From the NCBI GenBank assembly GCA_023439185.1, contig JAEXOR010000032.1, positions 1 through 60,270 of the forward strand: a stretch of DNA of 60,270 nt, given 5' to 3'. Positions 8,670 to 17,329 of the stretch are shown here, piece by piece; position 1 is the stretch's first letter; every line of letters begins with the position of its first letter. A program made the position numbers and the translations under genes. This DNA comes from Bacillota bacterium (lineage in GTDB: Bacteria > Bacillota > Desulfotomaculia > Desulfotomaculales > Desulfallaceae). A model generated the notes under the pieces. It was not told the DNA's origin, did not search any database, and saw only the letters and a list, made by a program, of their open reading frames with translations.

Positions 8670-9537
8670 CAGTCTCTAACCATTGAAATTCGAGCTCATC
8701 AGTAGGATTTTTATTTTCATCTATGATTTTACAAACAAACAAATTCAGCAGCTTATTAAAAGCGTTGGGCTTGTCGGAAATAGCGTTATGCCTCAAAATC
8801 TCCATAATCTGATGGTAGATTTTTCCGCTGTCCTCTTCTTTGAGATTTTTAAGCATTCCGTATGTGAGCGCCTTCGGCTTAATATCATACGGCATGGCAT
8901 ATGCTTCAAAGATACCATTGTCTTTGAAATTCTTGTTCCAGTAGTCATGAATATCCTTTGCGCTTGACAAATCGCGCCAAGATTCCTCAACCAAAACAAT
9001 GTTATTGCGATATTCAATCTTTTTCCTGTCAAGGCGTGAAGCATACAGGCACAGGAACTTTGCGGCTCTGTCCTGCTGATAGTACGAAAAAATCTGTCCA
9101 CCATCCTTGAGGGTCTTGGCAGACTCTTTCTCAAACTCACTTCCCCAGGTTTTGCACTCAATCATCAGAAACGGAGCATCGTCATCTTCGCTATAAATGA
9201 GAATGTCCAATTTCCCTTTTAGGTTACGCCCTAAAGGATATTTCTTTTCAAGCTCAAGCCGTTCAGGACGATACCCCTTTATGAGCAAGCGATCAACGCA
9301 TTCAAGCACCACAAAATTTTCGGGTTTTTCAAAGTTGCTGGTAGTCAAATCACCAAGCCGAATACGGCTATCTTGCTGAACACTTTGGTGAGCATATTCA
9401 ATTTTTTGCTCATTGAAATCAACAAAAATTGGGTAATTATTATGAACGGCGTAGTTCTTCACAAAAACACCGCTTGTGCCATCTTGTGGAGCAAAGCCCA
9501 ATTCGACAATCAACTTTTTTATATAGTCGATATTCAT
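8602..9537 (-). CDS. PD-(D/E)xK nuclease part of the Type IIG-like restriction-modification protein (frameshifted)
   Basis: 311 residues. A type I HsdR-N-like nuclease is visible: KLDILIY with Asp111 and then FLMIECKTW with Glu127 and Lys129, the catalytic D...ExK set. No helicase motifs follow. The frame ends with ...NDLYKDGMRALS just where the methylase frame begins, with a 68-base overlap in a different frame. This is the signature of a single-base indel in a fused nuclease-methylase-specificity gene. The start overlaps the stop of the small HTH gene by four bases. Confidence 0.8.
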   Translation of the reverse strand: MNIDYIKKLIVELGFAPQDGTSGVFVKNYAVHNNYPIFVDFNEQKIEYAHQSVQQDSRIRLGDLTTSNFEKPENFVVLECVDRLLIKGYRPERLELEKKYPLGRNLKGKLDILIYSEDDDAPFLMIECKTWGSEFEKESAKTLKDGGQIFSYYQQDRAAKFLCLYASRLDRKKIEYRNNIVLVEESWRDLSSAKDIHDYWNKNFKDNGIFEAYAMPYDIKPKALTYGMLKNLKEEDSGKIYHQIMEILRHNAISDKPNAFNKLLNLFVCKIIDENKNPTDELEFQWLETDADESLQMRLNDLYKDGMRALS

Positions 9538-9728
9538 TTTGTCTTAGCCCCTTTCTTTCCGTTGGAATTGGCGGCAAGGTAGGCGTTGATGTCCGAGAGC
9601 TTTATTCTATAAATTCGTCCAACCAGTGAAGCAACGAGTTTATCGCTCTTTATCAGCTTCAATACAGTTTTATCTGAAACCTTTAAGTAGGTCGCAGCTT
9701 GGGCAACTGTTAGAATCTCATCGTTCAT
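9534..9728 (-). CDS. Excisionase/MerR-type small helix-turn-helix protein
   Basis: 64 residues from the ATG at 9728 (MNDEILTVAQ). The pattern LTVAQAATYLKVSDKTVLKLIKSDKLVASLVGRIYRIKLSDINAYL is that of helix_turn_helix excisionase-type domains: a helix-turn-helix followed by a small wing. Such proteins act as excision factors or local regulators. Its stop overlaps the start of the restriction nuclease gene by four bases, so it is probably co-transcribed and may control it. Confidence 0.85.
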   Translation of the reverse strand: MNDEILTVAQAATYLKVSDKTVLKLIKSDKLVASLVGRIYRIKLSDINAYLAANSNGKKGAKTK

Positions 9729-9844
9729 CGGATACACCACCCCCTAATTTTATATATGATATTATAGCATAGGAATTAGGAGGTTTAAAGAGGAATTTAA
9801 ATGAATCTAAAAATTTTTAATGGAATCTACAGGAATTTAAGTAC

Positions 9845-9985
9845 CTATAAACACCTTAATATCATCACCATATCAGTCAACGATATGTAATCATCCTGCT
9901 GATGCGTAAGAACAGAACTCTCCGTTCCCTGCACGTTTACGCTCTCTTTCTTAGCGACGACAATCACCTTCTTCCTGGGCGTCAT
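9845..9985 (-). pseudogene. N-terminal remnant of a second KilA-N gene
   Basis: A 46-codon minus-strand frame from ATG at 9985 to TAG at 9845. It reads NVQGTESSVLTHQQ and then DDYISLTDM, which matches the N-terminus of KilA-N proteins (compare the DYISLTDML of the gene at 4900). After LTDM the match stops and the frame ends within seven codons, so nearly all of the DNA-binding domain is missing. It lies between the restriction gene and the recombinase. The identification rests on the DYISLTDM block and its correct distance from the start. Confidence 0.7.
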
Positions 9986-10101
9986 ATAACTATTTTTGCT
10001 TAACTAACTCCGCCTAACCCTGTTTTAACTTTCTCATCAGTATTGTACCAAACATACGTTCTGATTGCAATATTATTCAGGACTTACCCATGTTTACAGG
10101 T

Positions 10102-10992
10102 TTACAAAGATTTCATTTGTTGAACTTGCTCAAAGACTTCCTTGCTTATAATCGCTTCATGATTATTCTCTATAAGATACATCGGCAACTCACCGTTGTT
10201 TTTTACTTGTTTATGCGTTAGGCAATTTTCAACATAGCTCTTCTGGGATAATACAGTCCCAATGTATTTCTCATTGGAAAGAATCCGGTCAATGGTGGAA
10301 GTACTCCATTCGGACTTTCCGGTTACCGTTTTTATGCCATTCTTTTCAAGATAAGATTTAATCTTACGGCAGCCATAGCCTTTCAGGTATAAATCATAAA
10401 TAAGCCGGACTATTTTGGCTTCTTCTTCAACGATTACCAATTTGCCATTCTCATCTTTTGTGTAACCAAGGAAGTTGGTATGGTTCAGCTTTACATGCCC
10501 TTTTTCAAAGCTGCGTTGAATCCCCCACTTGATGTTCGTACTTTTTGATTCACTTTCACTTTGGGCAACAGCTGCGGCGGCGGCAATAATTTTTCGCATC
10601 CGCCAATCAGACGAATTCAATCTCTCCATTTCAAAGTAGATTGTAATACCTAAACCAAGGAGTTCATTAAAGCTCCGTAAAAAGGGGAGAGTATTCCTCC
10701 CGAAACGGCTGATGGACTTGGTGATAATATAGTCAATTTTCCCGGCTCGGCAGTCTTTCATCATACGGTTGAATGCGGTTCTGTTATCAAAGCGCGTACC
10801 TGATGCCTGCTCGGAATAGATACTCGAAAGTACCCAACCCTCATGATTGTTGATGTAATCTGTGTAATATTGAATCTGAGAATCCAGACTGGTCTGTTGT
10901 TCTTCATAAGCTGTGCTGACTCTGCAGTAAGCAGCGACACGTAAAACTTCTTTTTTGATCGACGGTATTTCAATGACTATCTTGTTATTCAT
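10102..10992 (-). CDS. Large serine recombinase, C-terminally truncated
   Basis: 296 residues. The catalytic resolvase domain spans about 18-160 (AAYCRVSTAYEEQQTSLDSQ with the nucleophilic serine in RVST, then YSEQASGTRFDNR and SISRFGRNTL). A recombinase domain follows (GYTKDENGKLVIVEEEA, YLKGYGCRKIKSYLEKNGIKT, ILSNEKYIG). Family members continue for another 150-250 residues with a zinc ribbon and coiled coil after EVFEQVQQMK. Here a stop follows QQMKSL, so that region is lost. It sits about 145 bases from a tRNA gene at the edge of the island and may be the remains of the enzyme that brought it in. Confidence 0.85.
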   Translation of the reverse strand: MNNKIVIEIPSIKKEVLRVAAYCRVSTAYEEQQTSLDSQIQYYTDYINNHEGWVLSSIYSEQASGTRFDNRTAFNRMMKDCRAGKIDYIITKSISRFGRNTLPFLRSFNELLGLGITIYFEMERLNSSDWRMRKIIAAAAAVAQSESESKSTNIKWGIQRSFEKGHVKLNHTNFLGYTKDENGKLVIVEEEAKIVRLIYDLYLKGYGCRKIKSYLEKNGIKTVTGKSEWSTSTIDRILSNEKYIGTVLSQKSYVENCLTHKQVKNNGELPMYLIENNHEAIISKEVFEQVQQMKSL

Positions 10993-11090
10993 TTGAAATG
11001 CTCCTTTCCACCGTTTACAAAATAAAAAACATGACAGTTAAATAACCATCATGTCGAAGTCATATTTTAATTGCTGATATATAAAGTAAA

Positions 11091-11127
11091 CTACATTTTC
11101 TTGTGCGCTTTTCACAAGAAAATGTAG
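11091..11127 (-). terminator. Hairpin downstream of tRNA-Ala
   Basis: Perfect 15-bp arms (CTACATTTTCTTGTG at 11091-11105 and its complement at 11113-11127) with a 7-base loop, lying ten bases past the tRNA 3' end. The tail on the minus strand is TTTACTTTAT, a modest T-rich run. Probably the tRNA terminator. Confidence 0.65.
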
Positions 11128-11136
11128 CTTTTAACT

Positions 11137-11211
11137 TGGTGGACGAGAGGGGATTCGAACCCCCGGCCCCCGCGTTGCGAACGCGGTGCTCTCCCGCTGA
11201 GCTACACGCCC
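11137..11211 (-). tRNA. tRNA-Ala(CGC)
   Basis: Cloverleaf readable on the minus strand: acceptor GGGCGTG, D arm from TAGCTCAGCGGGAGAGCA, anticodon stem CCGCG/CGCGG with loop TTCGCAA (anticodon CGC), T arm GGGGGTTCGAATCCCCT, 3' strand CTCGTCC, A73 and encoded CCA. The alanine identity pair G3-U70 is present. Position 6-67 is a U-U mismatch in the acceptor stem. Confidence 0.9.
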
Positions 11212-11312
11212 CCTTAAGCACCCGCAGGCGCATTATCAATATTATCATATCCAAAGCTGCTAATCAAGCAGGTATTATTCCCTGGTGGACCGGGCGGTGG
11301 GACCATCCGGTC

Positions 11313-11813
11313 CTATATTACAAAAGACGTTTTACCAGTCGCCTTTTTTTTGAATTCTTCATATTTTTTCTGGATGCAGCTGTCACTTTTAAAAAAGGAC
11401 AGCAAAGCATTCAGCCGGGCAACCGTTGCCGGACTTAAAGAATGCTCGATCAGTTCCGTTTCTTCCAGCAAATCCTCACAGCCAAGCAGTTTTAAAAACT
11501 GCTCCACCGTATTATGGCGGTCAAGAAGATACGCTCCGCTTTCCCGTCCTCGCTTGGTTAAAAGAATACTTTCATGCCGGTCGTATGCCAGATATCCCAG
11601 GTCAACCAACCTGGAAATCATTTTAGAGGCGGACGAAGGTTTGACATGCAGTTCTTCGGAGATAATACCCACGCGCGTATAGCCATGCTGAAGGCAGATT
11701 CTGTAAACCATCTCCAAATAATCTTCCATCGCCGGGGTAAGATGGCCTTCCTGCCGCTTGATGAGTTGATATCCCCTTACGGTGCGGAATTCCAAGTCCG
11801 TGTCGCTGCTCAT
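11313..11813 (-). CDS. MntR/DtxR-family metal-dependent repressor
   Basis: 166 residues. The N-terminal winged helix (about residues 28-90) has the family pattern MEDYLEMVYRI...GYTRVGIISEELHVKPSSASKMISRLVDLGYLAYDRHESILLT. A dimerisation and metal-binding region follows (RHNTVEQFLKLLGC, ELIEHSLSPATVARLN with Glu and His ligands of the MntR type). The start is supported by GAGGA eleven bases upstream. It is divergent from the Mn/Zn ABC transporter operon at 12022 and most likely represses it when Mn2+ is sufficient. There is no SH3-like third domain, so it is closer to MntR/TroR than to DtxR/IdeR. Confidence 0.9.
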   Translation of the reverse strand: MSSDTDLEFRTVRGYQLIKRQEGHLTPAMEDYLEMVYRICLQHGYTRVGIISEELHVKPSSASKMISRLVDLGYLAYDRHESILLTKRGRESGAYLLDRHNTVEQFLKLLGCEDLLEETELIEHSLSPATVARLNALLSFFKSDSCIQKKYEEFKKKATGKTSFVI

Positions 11814-12021
11814 ACCATCAGTTCCTCGCTTCTCAATGATTTTTTACATTATATTCGTAACGCTTTTTAGTTAAGCACCATATATTAGCCAAGGGCAATA
11901 GATTTTCCCGCCCCTATCACCGGAAGCTATGGGGGAGGTGCATTGAACACATAGCTTTTACCCTTTATTCAAGGACGGTTAAACAATTAAATAAAATATC
12001 AAAAGCATAAGGAGAGATTAG
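11814..12021. promoter_or_regulatory. Divergent control region of mntR-like gene and metal transporter operon
   Basis: 208 bases between two divergent genes; it must hold both promoters and the presumed repressor site. The transporter start has GGAGAG nine bases upstream. The block TTTTTAGTTAAGCACC near 11870 is AT-rich with partial symmetry, but I cannot call it a certain operator. Confidence 0.5.
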
Positions 12022-12981
12022 ATGCTTGCCAAAATAAAATTATTTGCGGTGATCCTGGCCGCGGGATTAATTTTTCTGACCGGATGCGTTCAGACCCGGC
12101 CACAGCCGGAGAATACCGCCAATCCCGCAGCAAATGACGGGGCAAGACTGGATATAGTCGCCACCACAACCATGCTGGCCGATTTGACCAGGGTTATCGG
12201 CGGTGAACACGTCAGTGTCAACGGCTTGATGGGACCGGGAATCGACCCCCATCTCTACCAGGCCAGCGCGGGCGACGTGACCTTGATGCAAAACGCCGAC
12301 GTTGTGGTTTATAACGGCCTACACCTGGAGGGAAAAATGGGGGACATTTTTGCATCCCTTAAAACCCGGGGCGCCGCGGTGATCTGCATTGAAGACGGGC
12401 TGGAAGAAACAAAGCTTCTGCATGCGGAGGATAATCCCAACGTCCACGACCCCCATGTCTGGTTTGACGTGACACTCTGGCAGGACGCAGCCGAAGCGCT
12501 GGCCCGCGGCCTTGCTGAAATTGATGCCGCCCATGCGGAAATTTACCTGTCCAACCTTGAACATTACTTAACCGAGCTGGACGAACTGCATACCTACATC
12601 AAGGAAAAAGCGGCGGAAGTGCCGGAGGGCCGGCGGGTGCTGGTCACCGCCCATGATGCCTTTAATTACTTCGGCAAAGCCTACGGCTTTGAGGTCAGGG
12701 GCTTGCAAGGCATCAGCACGGACTCCGAAGCCGGCACTTCCGATGTGAGCAGTCTGGCCGAATTTATCACCGCCAGGAAAATTAAAGCCATTTTTGTAGA
12801 ATCATCCGTACCTCCCAAAACCATTGAAGCCCTGCAGGCGGCTGTAAGAGCCAAAGGCTTTGACGTAGCCATCGGGGGCGAACTGTATTCCGACTCCCTG
12901 GGCGGAAAAAACTCGGGCGCCGAAACCTATATCCTCACTTGCAAAGCCAATATCAATACCATCGTCGATGCTTTAAAATAA
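12022..12981 (+). CDS. Mn/Zn ABC transporter substrate-binding lipoprotein (TroA/MntA type)
   Basis: 319 residues. A lipoprotein signal (hydrophobic stretch, lipobox LTGC with Cys at about 22) anchors it outside the membrane. Cluster 9 metal-binding features are present: IVATTTMLADL near the start, His in GIDPHLYQ, His in the HDPHVWFD block, a third ligand region HDAFNYF, and Asp in GELYSDSLG. It captures Mn2+ or Zn2+ for the permeases downstream. First gene of the operon; the ATPase gene follows after 15 bases. Confidence 0.92.
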   Translation: MLAKIKLFAVILAAGLIFLTGCVQTRPQPENTANPAANDGARLDIVATTTMLADLTRVIGGEHVSVNGLMGPGIDPHLYQASAGDVTLMQNADVVVYNGLHLEGKMGDIFASLKTRGAAVICIEDGLEETKLLHAEDNPNVHDPHVWFDVTLWQDAAEALARGLAEIDAAHAEIYLSNLEHYLTELDELHTYIKEKAAEVPEGRRVLVTAHDAFNYFGKAYGFEVRGLQGISTDSEAGTSDVSSLAEFITARKIKAIFVESSVPPKTIEALQAAVRAKGFDVAIGGELYSDSLGGKNSGAETYILTCKANINTIVDALK

Positions 12982-12996
12982 GCGGGAGGTAACTGC

Positions 12997-13758
12997 ATGG
13001 GCACTAAAACAACCATTGATTATGTCGTTGAGGTGGAGGATTTAACCGTTGCCTACGATGCCAAACCCGTCCTGTGGGATGTCGACCTAAAGATTCCCAA
13101 AGGCCGGTTGATGGCCATAGTCGGCCCCAACGGCGCCGGCAAAACCACCCTTATTAAAGCCATGCTCAATCTGCTTACCTCTGTTTCCGGCGTCATTCGT
13201 TTCCTGCCGCAGGAAACGGATAGCGCGCCAAAAAATAAAAACAGAATTGGTTATGTTCCGCAAAGCGGCAGTGTAGACTGGGATTTTCCCGCCACAGTGC
13301 TGGATGTGGTTCTCATGGGCCGCTATGGTTTGCTGGGCTGGGTGAAACGTCCCGGTAAAGAAGATGTGGCCATCGCCAAACAGACCCTGCGGAAAGTGGG
13401 GCTGGAAAAGTTTGCGTCCCGCCAGATCAGCCGGCTCTCCGGCGGCCAGCAGCAGCGGGTCTTTCTGGCCCGGGCGCTGGTGCAGGAAGCCGAAATTTAT
13501 TTCATGGATGAACCGTTCAAGGGTGTGGACGCCCAAACGGAAAAAGCCATCGTCCTGCTGCTGAAGGAGCTCAAAGCCCGGGGAAAAACGGTGGTGGTGG
13601 TTCATCATGACCTGCAGACCGTGGCCGACTATTTTGACTGGGTAACCCTGATCAATCTGCGCGTGGTTAGCAGCGGACCGGTGGGCGAGGTTTTCCACGA
13701 AGAAAATCTTAAAAGGGTGTACCGCAGCAGCGGCGCGTTGCTGAAAGGCGGGGTATGA
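12997..13758 (+). CDS. Mn/Zn ABC transporter ATPase (TroB/MntB type)
   Basis: 253 residues. Walker A GPNGAGKTT (about residues 43-51), Q-loop PQSGSVDWDFPATV, signature LSGGQQQR, Walker B IYFMDEPF and switch His in VVVHHD are all intact. The PQxxxVDWDFP form is typical of ATPases of metal (cluster 9) importers. It energises uptake through the two permeases that follow; the next gene starts four bases after its stop. Confidence 0.93.
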   Translation: MGTKTTIDYVVEVEDLTVAYDAKPVLWDVDLKIPKGRLMAIVGPNGAGKTTLIKAMLNLLTSVSGVIRFLPQETDSAPKNKNRIGYVPQSGSVDWDFPATVLDVVLMGRYGLLGWVKRPGKEDVAIAKQTLRKVGLEKFASRQISRLSGGQQQRVFLARALVQEAEIYFMDEPFKGVDAQTEKAIVLLLKELKARGKTVVVVHHDLQTVADYFDWVTLINLRVVSSGPVGEVFHEENLKRVYRSSGALLKGGV

Positions 13759-13761
13759 GCG

Positions 13762-14685
13762 GTGGAAGCATTCATAATATTATTAAGCGACTATACCTTT
13801 CAGACCGTCGCTCTGGGCTCAGCCATTTTAGGCATCATCAGCGGCGTTTTGGGGAGTTTCGCCGTGCTCAGAAAGCAGAGCCTTCTGGGCGACGGTATCT
13901 CCCACGCCGCACTGCCGGGTGTTGTGCTGGCCTTTATCCTGACCGGCAGCAAAAATACAGAATTGCTATTGTTCGGCGCTCTGCTGTCAGGACTGCTGGC
14001 CACCCTGTTGATTATTCAAATCGTTAAACATTCGCGCATTAAATTTGACAGCGCCCTGGCCCTGGTCCTGTCGGTGTTTTTTGGACTGGGTATGGTTTTG
14101 CTTACTTATGTTCAAAAAATCCCCGATTCCAACCAGGCCGGACTGAAACGCTTTATCTTCGGGCAAGCTGCGACCCTGTTGCAGCGGGACGTGATTCTGA
14201 TGCTGGTCTGCGGCGCGGTTCTGCTGACCCTGGTGGTGATTTTTTGGAAAGAGTTAAAGCTTTTTACCTTTGACAGTGATTTTGCCCAAAGTATCGGTTT
14301 CTCTCCCCATAAACTCAACCTGCTGCTTTCCTCCATGATTGTGCTGGCCATCATCATCGGCCTGCAGACGGTGGGGGTTATTTTGATGAGCGCCATGCTG
14401 ATTGCTCCGGCTGTGGCGGCGCGCCAATGGACGGACAAACTGGCGGTGATGGTGCTGCTGGCCGCCGTTTTTGGGGCATTGTCCGGCATTGCCGGCACAG
14501 CCGTCAGTTCCCTGGTCCCCAAGCTGCCCACAGGTCCCTGCATTGTGACCACCGTCAGCCTGATCGTCCTGGTCAGCCTTTTGTTCGCCCCGGGCCGGGG
14601 GATGATCAACCGGCTGTACCGGCACAGGCAAACCAGGCTCACGCTCAAAGCAAAAGGAGGCGGAAACGGTGTCTCCGCAATTTGA
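13762..14685 (+). CDS. Mn/Zn ABC transporter permease (TroC/MntC type)
   Basis: 307 residues starting at GTG. About eight hydrophobic segments; the ABC-3 permease signature is visible in GSFAVLRKQSLLGDGISHAALPGVVLAF and in the C-terminal region VGVILMSAMLIAPAVAARQWTDKLA. It pairs with the second permease to form the channel. Its end overlaps the next start by 17 bases. Confidence 0.92.
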   Translation: MEAFIILLSDYTFQTVALGSAILGIISGVLGSFAVLRKQSLLGDGISHAALPGVVLAFILTGSKNTELLLFGALLSGLLATLLIIQIVKHSRIKFDSALALVLSVFFGLGMVLLTYVQKIPDSNQAGLKRFIFGQAATLLQRDVILMLVCGAVLLTLVVIFWKELKLFTFDSDFAQSIGFSPHKLNLLLSSMIVLAIIIGLQTVGVILMSAMLIAPAVAARQWTDKLAVMVLLAAVFGALSGIAGTAVSSLVPKLPTGPCIVTTVSLIVLVSLLFAPGRGMINRLYRHRQTRLTLKAKGGGNGVSAI

Positions 14686-15784
14686 AATTCAACTGATTGC
14701 CGTGCTTGTGGCCGTTGCCTGTTCCCTGCCCGGTGTTTTCTTGGTCCTGCGCAGGATGGCCATGATGTCGGATTCCATTACCCATACCATTCTGTTGGGC
14801 ATCGTCCTGGCCTTCTTCCTGACCCATGACCTTTCCTCCCCCATATTAATCATGGGGGCCGCCCTGATGGGCGTAATCACAGTATGGCTAACGGAAACCC
14901 TCAACCGCACCCGGCTTTTATCCGAGGATGCCGCCATCGGTATCGTTTTTCCCCTGTTGTTCAGCATTGCCATTATCTTGATTACCCGTTACGCCGGCTC
15001 CGTGCATTTGGATACGGACGCGGTACTGCTGGGCGAACTGGCTTTCGCTCCCTTTGATCGCCTGGTTGTCTCCGGCATGGATCTCGGCGCCAGGGCCATT
15101 TATACCAGCGGCTTCATCCTGCTGCTCAATCTGGCAGTGCTGATCGTTTTTTTCAAAGAATTGAAGCTTGTCACCTTTGATCCCGTGCTGGCCGCCGTTC
15201 TGGGCTTCTCTCCCGTCCTGGTGCACTACGGCCTAATGACCATGGTCTCCCTAACGGCGGTGGGCGCTTTTGAAGCCGTGGGCTCAATTCTGGTGGTGGC
15301 CTTCATGATTGGCCCGCCGGTGACGGCTTATCTGTTGACGGACGATTTGAAGCAAATGCTGCTCGCAAGCGGAGCCATCGGGGCTGTAAACGGTATTCTG
15401 GGTTATCAAACGGCAGCTCTGCTGGATGTCTCCATTGCCGGCAGCATGGCGGTAATCACCGGAGTGGTTTTCTGCCTGGTCTTTATCCTTGCTCCGCAGC
15501 GGGGTTTGGTCAGTGTCCTGCGCCGGCGCAAACTGCAGCAAACTGAATTTGCCCGGCAGACTTTGCTCTTCCATCTTTACAACCGCGAAGAAGAGGATCA
15601 AAAAGCGCGGGAAGCCGGGATACGCCTGGAGCAGCTCCATTTGCACTGGAGTGAAACCTTTACCCGAAAAATTGTGCTGGGATTGCAAAAAAAAGGCTGT
15701 CTCCGCTTTGACGGCAGCTTGATCAAGCTGACCGGGCAGGGAAGACAGATTAGCAGGCACAATTATGAGGAGTTGTTTTTGTAA
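14669..15784 (+). CDS. Mn/Zn ABC transporter permease with C-terminal winged-helix-like extension (TroD/MntD type)
   Basis: 371 residues starting at GTG with GGAGG eight bases upstream. Residues 1-280 are an ABC-3 permease (VLRRMAMMSDSITHTILLGIVLAFF, VGSILVVAFMIGPPVTAYLL). The last 80 or so residues are soluble: a helix followed by ARQTLLFHLYNRE and then KIVLGLQKKGCLRFDGSLIKLTGQGRQISRHNYE, which resembles the winged helix of DtxR-family proteins (..L...GLI......LT..G...A). Similar C-terminal tails are known in some TroD/MntD permeases. It might sense or transmit metal status, which is inference. Last gene of the operon. Confidence 0.9.
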   Translation: MSPQFEIQLIAVLVAVACSLPGVFLVLRRMAMMSDSITHTILLGIVLAFFLTHDLSSPILIMGAALMGVITVWLTETLNRTRLLSEDAAIGIVFPLLFSIAIILITRYAGSVHLDTDAVLLGELAFAPFDRLVVSGMDLGARAIYTSGFILLLNLAVLIVFFKELKLVTFDPVLAAVLGFSPVLVHYGLMTMVSLTAVGAFEAVGSILVVAFMIGPPVTAYLLTDDLKQMLLASGAIGAVNGILGYQTAALLDVSIAGSMAVITGVVFCLVFILAPQRGLVSVLRRRKLQQTEFARQTLLFHLYNREEEDQKAREAGIRLEQLHLHWSETFTRKIVLGLQKKGCLRFDGSLIKLTGQGRQISRHNYEELFL

Positions 15785-15824
15785 GTTGTTGATATAGACA
15801 TTGTTTTATTTGTTTTATTTGTTT

Positions 15825-17048
15825 TTATGCTGTTACATTGGGGCAATCAGCAATTTTTTGTTTACGCGGATGGGTTTCTTTCAACATGCAGGTAAGGAAA
15901 ATATTTATGAAAAGCAATATTGCTGCGAATAGCATCATAAACGGCAAGCCCCGTGCATCAGCAATACTCCCGGCAATCATGGGATAGCCTGCTGTTCCGA
16001 ATAAATCTCCCGCACCCATTACCACAGCATTCGCAGTTGCCAACAAGGTAATTGGGACCGTTTCCATAGGAACCAGCGTCATGTAAATAGGAGTCATACT
16101 AGCTGCGAACCCCCCAAAAATTACATACATAACTACTGAAGAAGTTGTGCCTTCGAATAAAAACATAGCCAATGGTGATAAGGCACTTAAGAAAAAAGCT
16201 GCCATCATGACCGGCCTGCGGCCAAACTTATCTGAAAGGCTGGGAACGATAAAACAATATATCACGTACAAAACGCCCATAAGAGAAGCAATCCAACCCA
16301 TGGTTTGTACGGAGAGTTTGGCTACATTAACTAAATAGAGAGGAGCAAACAACATTCCCGTCCAATAGCCGCACATCCCCAAAATGCCGATAAAGCAGCA
16401 AATGATGACGTTTCTATATTTAAACACCTCCATGGGTTTAACCTTCTCTTTAGTCGCTTCTTTAGCGTTAATTTTAGTTTCTTTAATAAATAAAATAAAA
16501 AGAACAGCAATAAGAAAAGTAGGCAGGGAAGAAAGCAAAAATGTATTTTGCCAAGAATAATGAGCAGCAAGCTGGGTAACCAAAATCGCCCCCGTGGTAG
16601 TACCAATGGCTCCAACTCCGCAGTTTACAATCCCGGCATTCATGCCAAATCTTTTCTCATTAGAAACATTCTGAACCAGGGACATCATTAAAGGCAACAT
16701 CGGTCCTTCGAAAATTCCAACAAAACAACGGATTATGAATAATTGAGTAAAAGTCTGTGCGAATACCCCTGCAGCCGAAGCTACGCCAGTTAAAAATAAT
16801 AGCGGCACAATAACTTTTTTACGATAACCCAATTTATCGGACATTACCCCAAAAAATACGGCAGAAATAACATAAAAAATACTTGTCGCAAATCCCAACT
16901 GCCCTACTTGGGTATTAGTTATACCCAGCGCGGGTTGAATTACAGGCATTAAAAATGAAATAACTAGCCTGTCCATAAACACAAAACCCCAGGCTAAAAA
17001 ACATAATAAAACAACTGTAATTTCGTAACGAGTATTGTTGCTGTTCAT
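15825..17048 (-). CDS. MFS transporter (organic anion type)
   Basis: 407 residues with about 12 membrane segments. The loop 2-3 motif reads GVMSDKLGYRKKVIVPLL and loop 8-9 reads PSLSDKFGRRPVMM, both the G-x-x-x-D-R/K-x-G-R-R/K signature. Overall form is like the anion:cation symporter group (VFMDRLVISFLMPVIQPALGITNTQVGQL). It lies 280 bases after the alcohol dehydrogenase on the same strand and may import the alcohol, aldehyde or acid handled by those enzymes. Substrate unknown. Confidence 0.85.
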   Translation of the reverse strand: MNSNNTRYEITVVLLCFLAWGFVFMDRLVISFLMPVIQPALGITNTQVGQLGFATSIFYVISAVFFGVMSDKLGYRKKVIVPLLFLTGVASAAGVFAQTFTQLFIIRCFVGIFEGPMLPLMMSLVQNVSNEKRFGMNAGIVNCGVGAIGTTTGAILVTQLAAHYSWQNTFLLSSLPTFLIAVLFILFIKETKINAKEATKEKVKPMEVFKYRNVIICCFIGILGMCGYWTGMLFAPLYLVNVAKLSVQTMGWIASLMGVLYVIYCFIVPSLSDKFGRRPVMMAAFFLSALSPLAMFLFEGTTSSVVMYVIFGGFAASMTPIYMTLVPMETVPITLLATANAVVMGAGDLFGTAGYPMIAGSIADARGLPFMMLFAAILLFINIFLTCMLKETHPRKQKIADCPNVTA

Positions 17049-17188
17049 ATTAAGTCACCATCTTTCTAAATAATCTAGCATTGGCTACATAGAACATTAA
17101 TCCATTAAACTATTGCACAAAGCTACAGGTTGCCGCTAAAGATAACAGCGTTACCGGTACCTCGACTGATTAATTTTTGCATATTCTC

Positions 17189-17218
17189 CGGTAAGGGCGG
17201 GCGGGATCGCCCTTACCG
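17189..17218. terminator. GC-rich hairpin between alcohol dehydrogenase and MFS genes
   Basis: Arms CGGTAAGGGCG and CGCCCTTACCG with a short loop. No T run follows on the minus strand, so it may be a dispersed palindromic repeat or an mRNA processing/stabilising hairpin rather than a simple terminator. Confidence 0.5.
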
Positions 17219-17329
17219 AAGGTGTGACCCCTTTCTATAAAAATTATTTGCCAGGTAAATGTCTCCATGTTTTCCTTATCTCCTAGGGTCGCAAGCGGCC
17301 ATTGGTACTGTTGGGTGGAGTGGGGTGTG

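Noticed and set aside
11865..11885. MntR operator before the metal transporter operon
   Set aside because: The TTTTTAGTTAAGC block has only weak symmetry; I kept the region as a general divergent control region.
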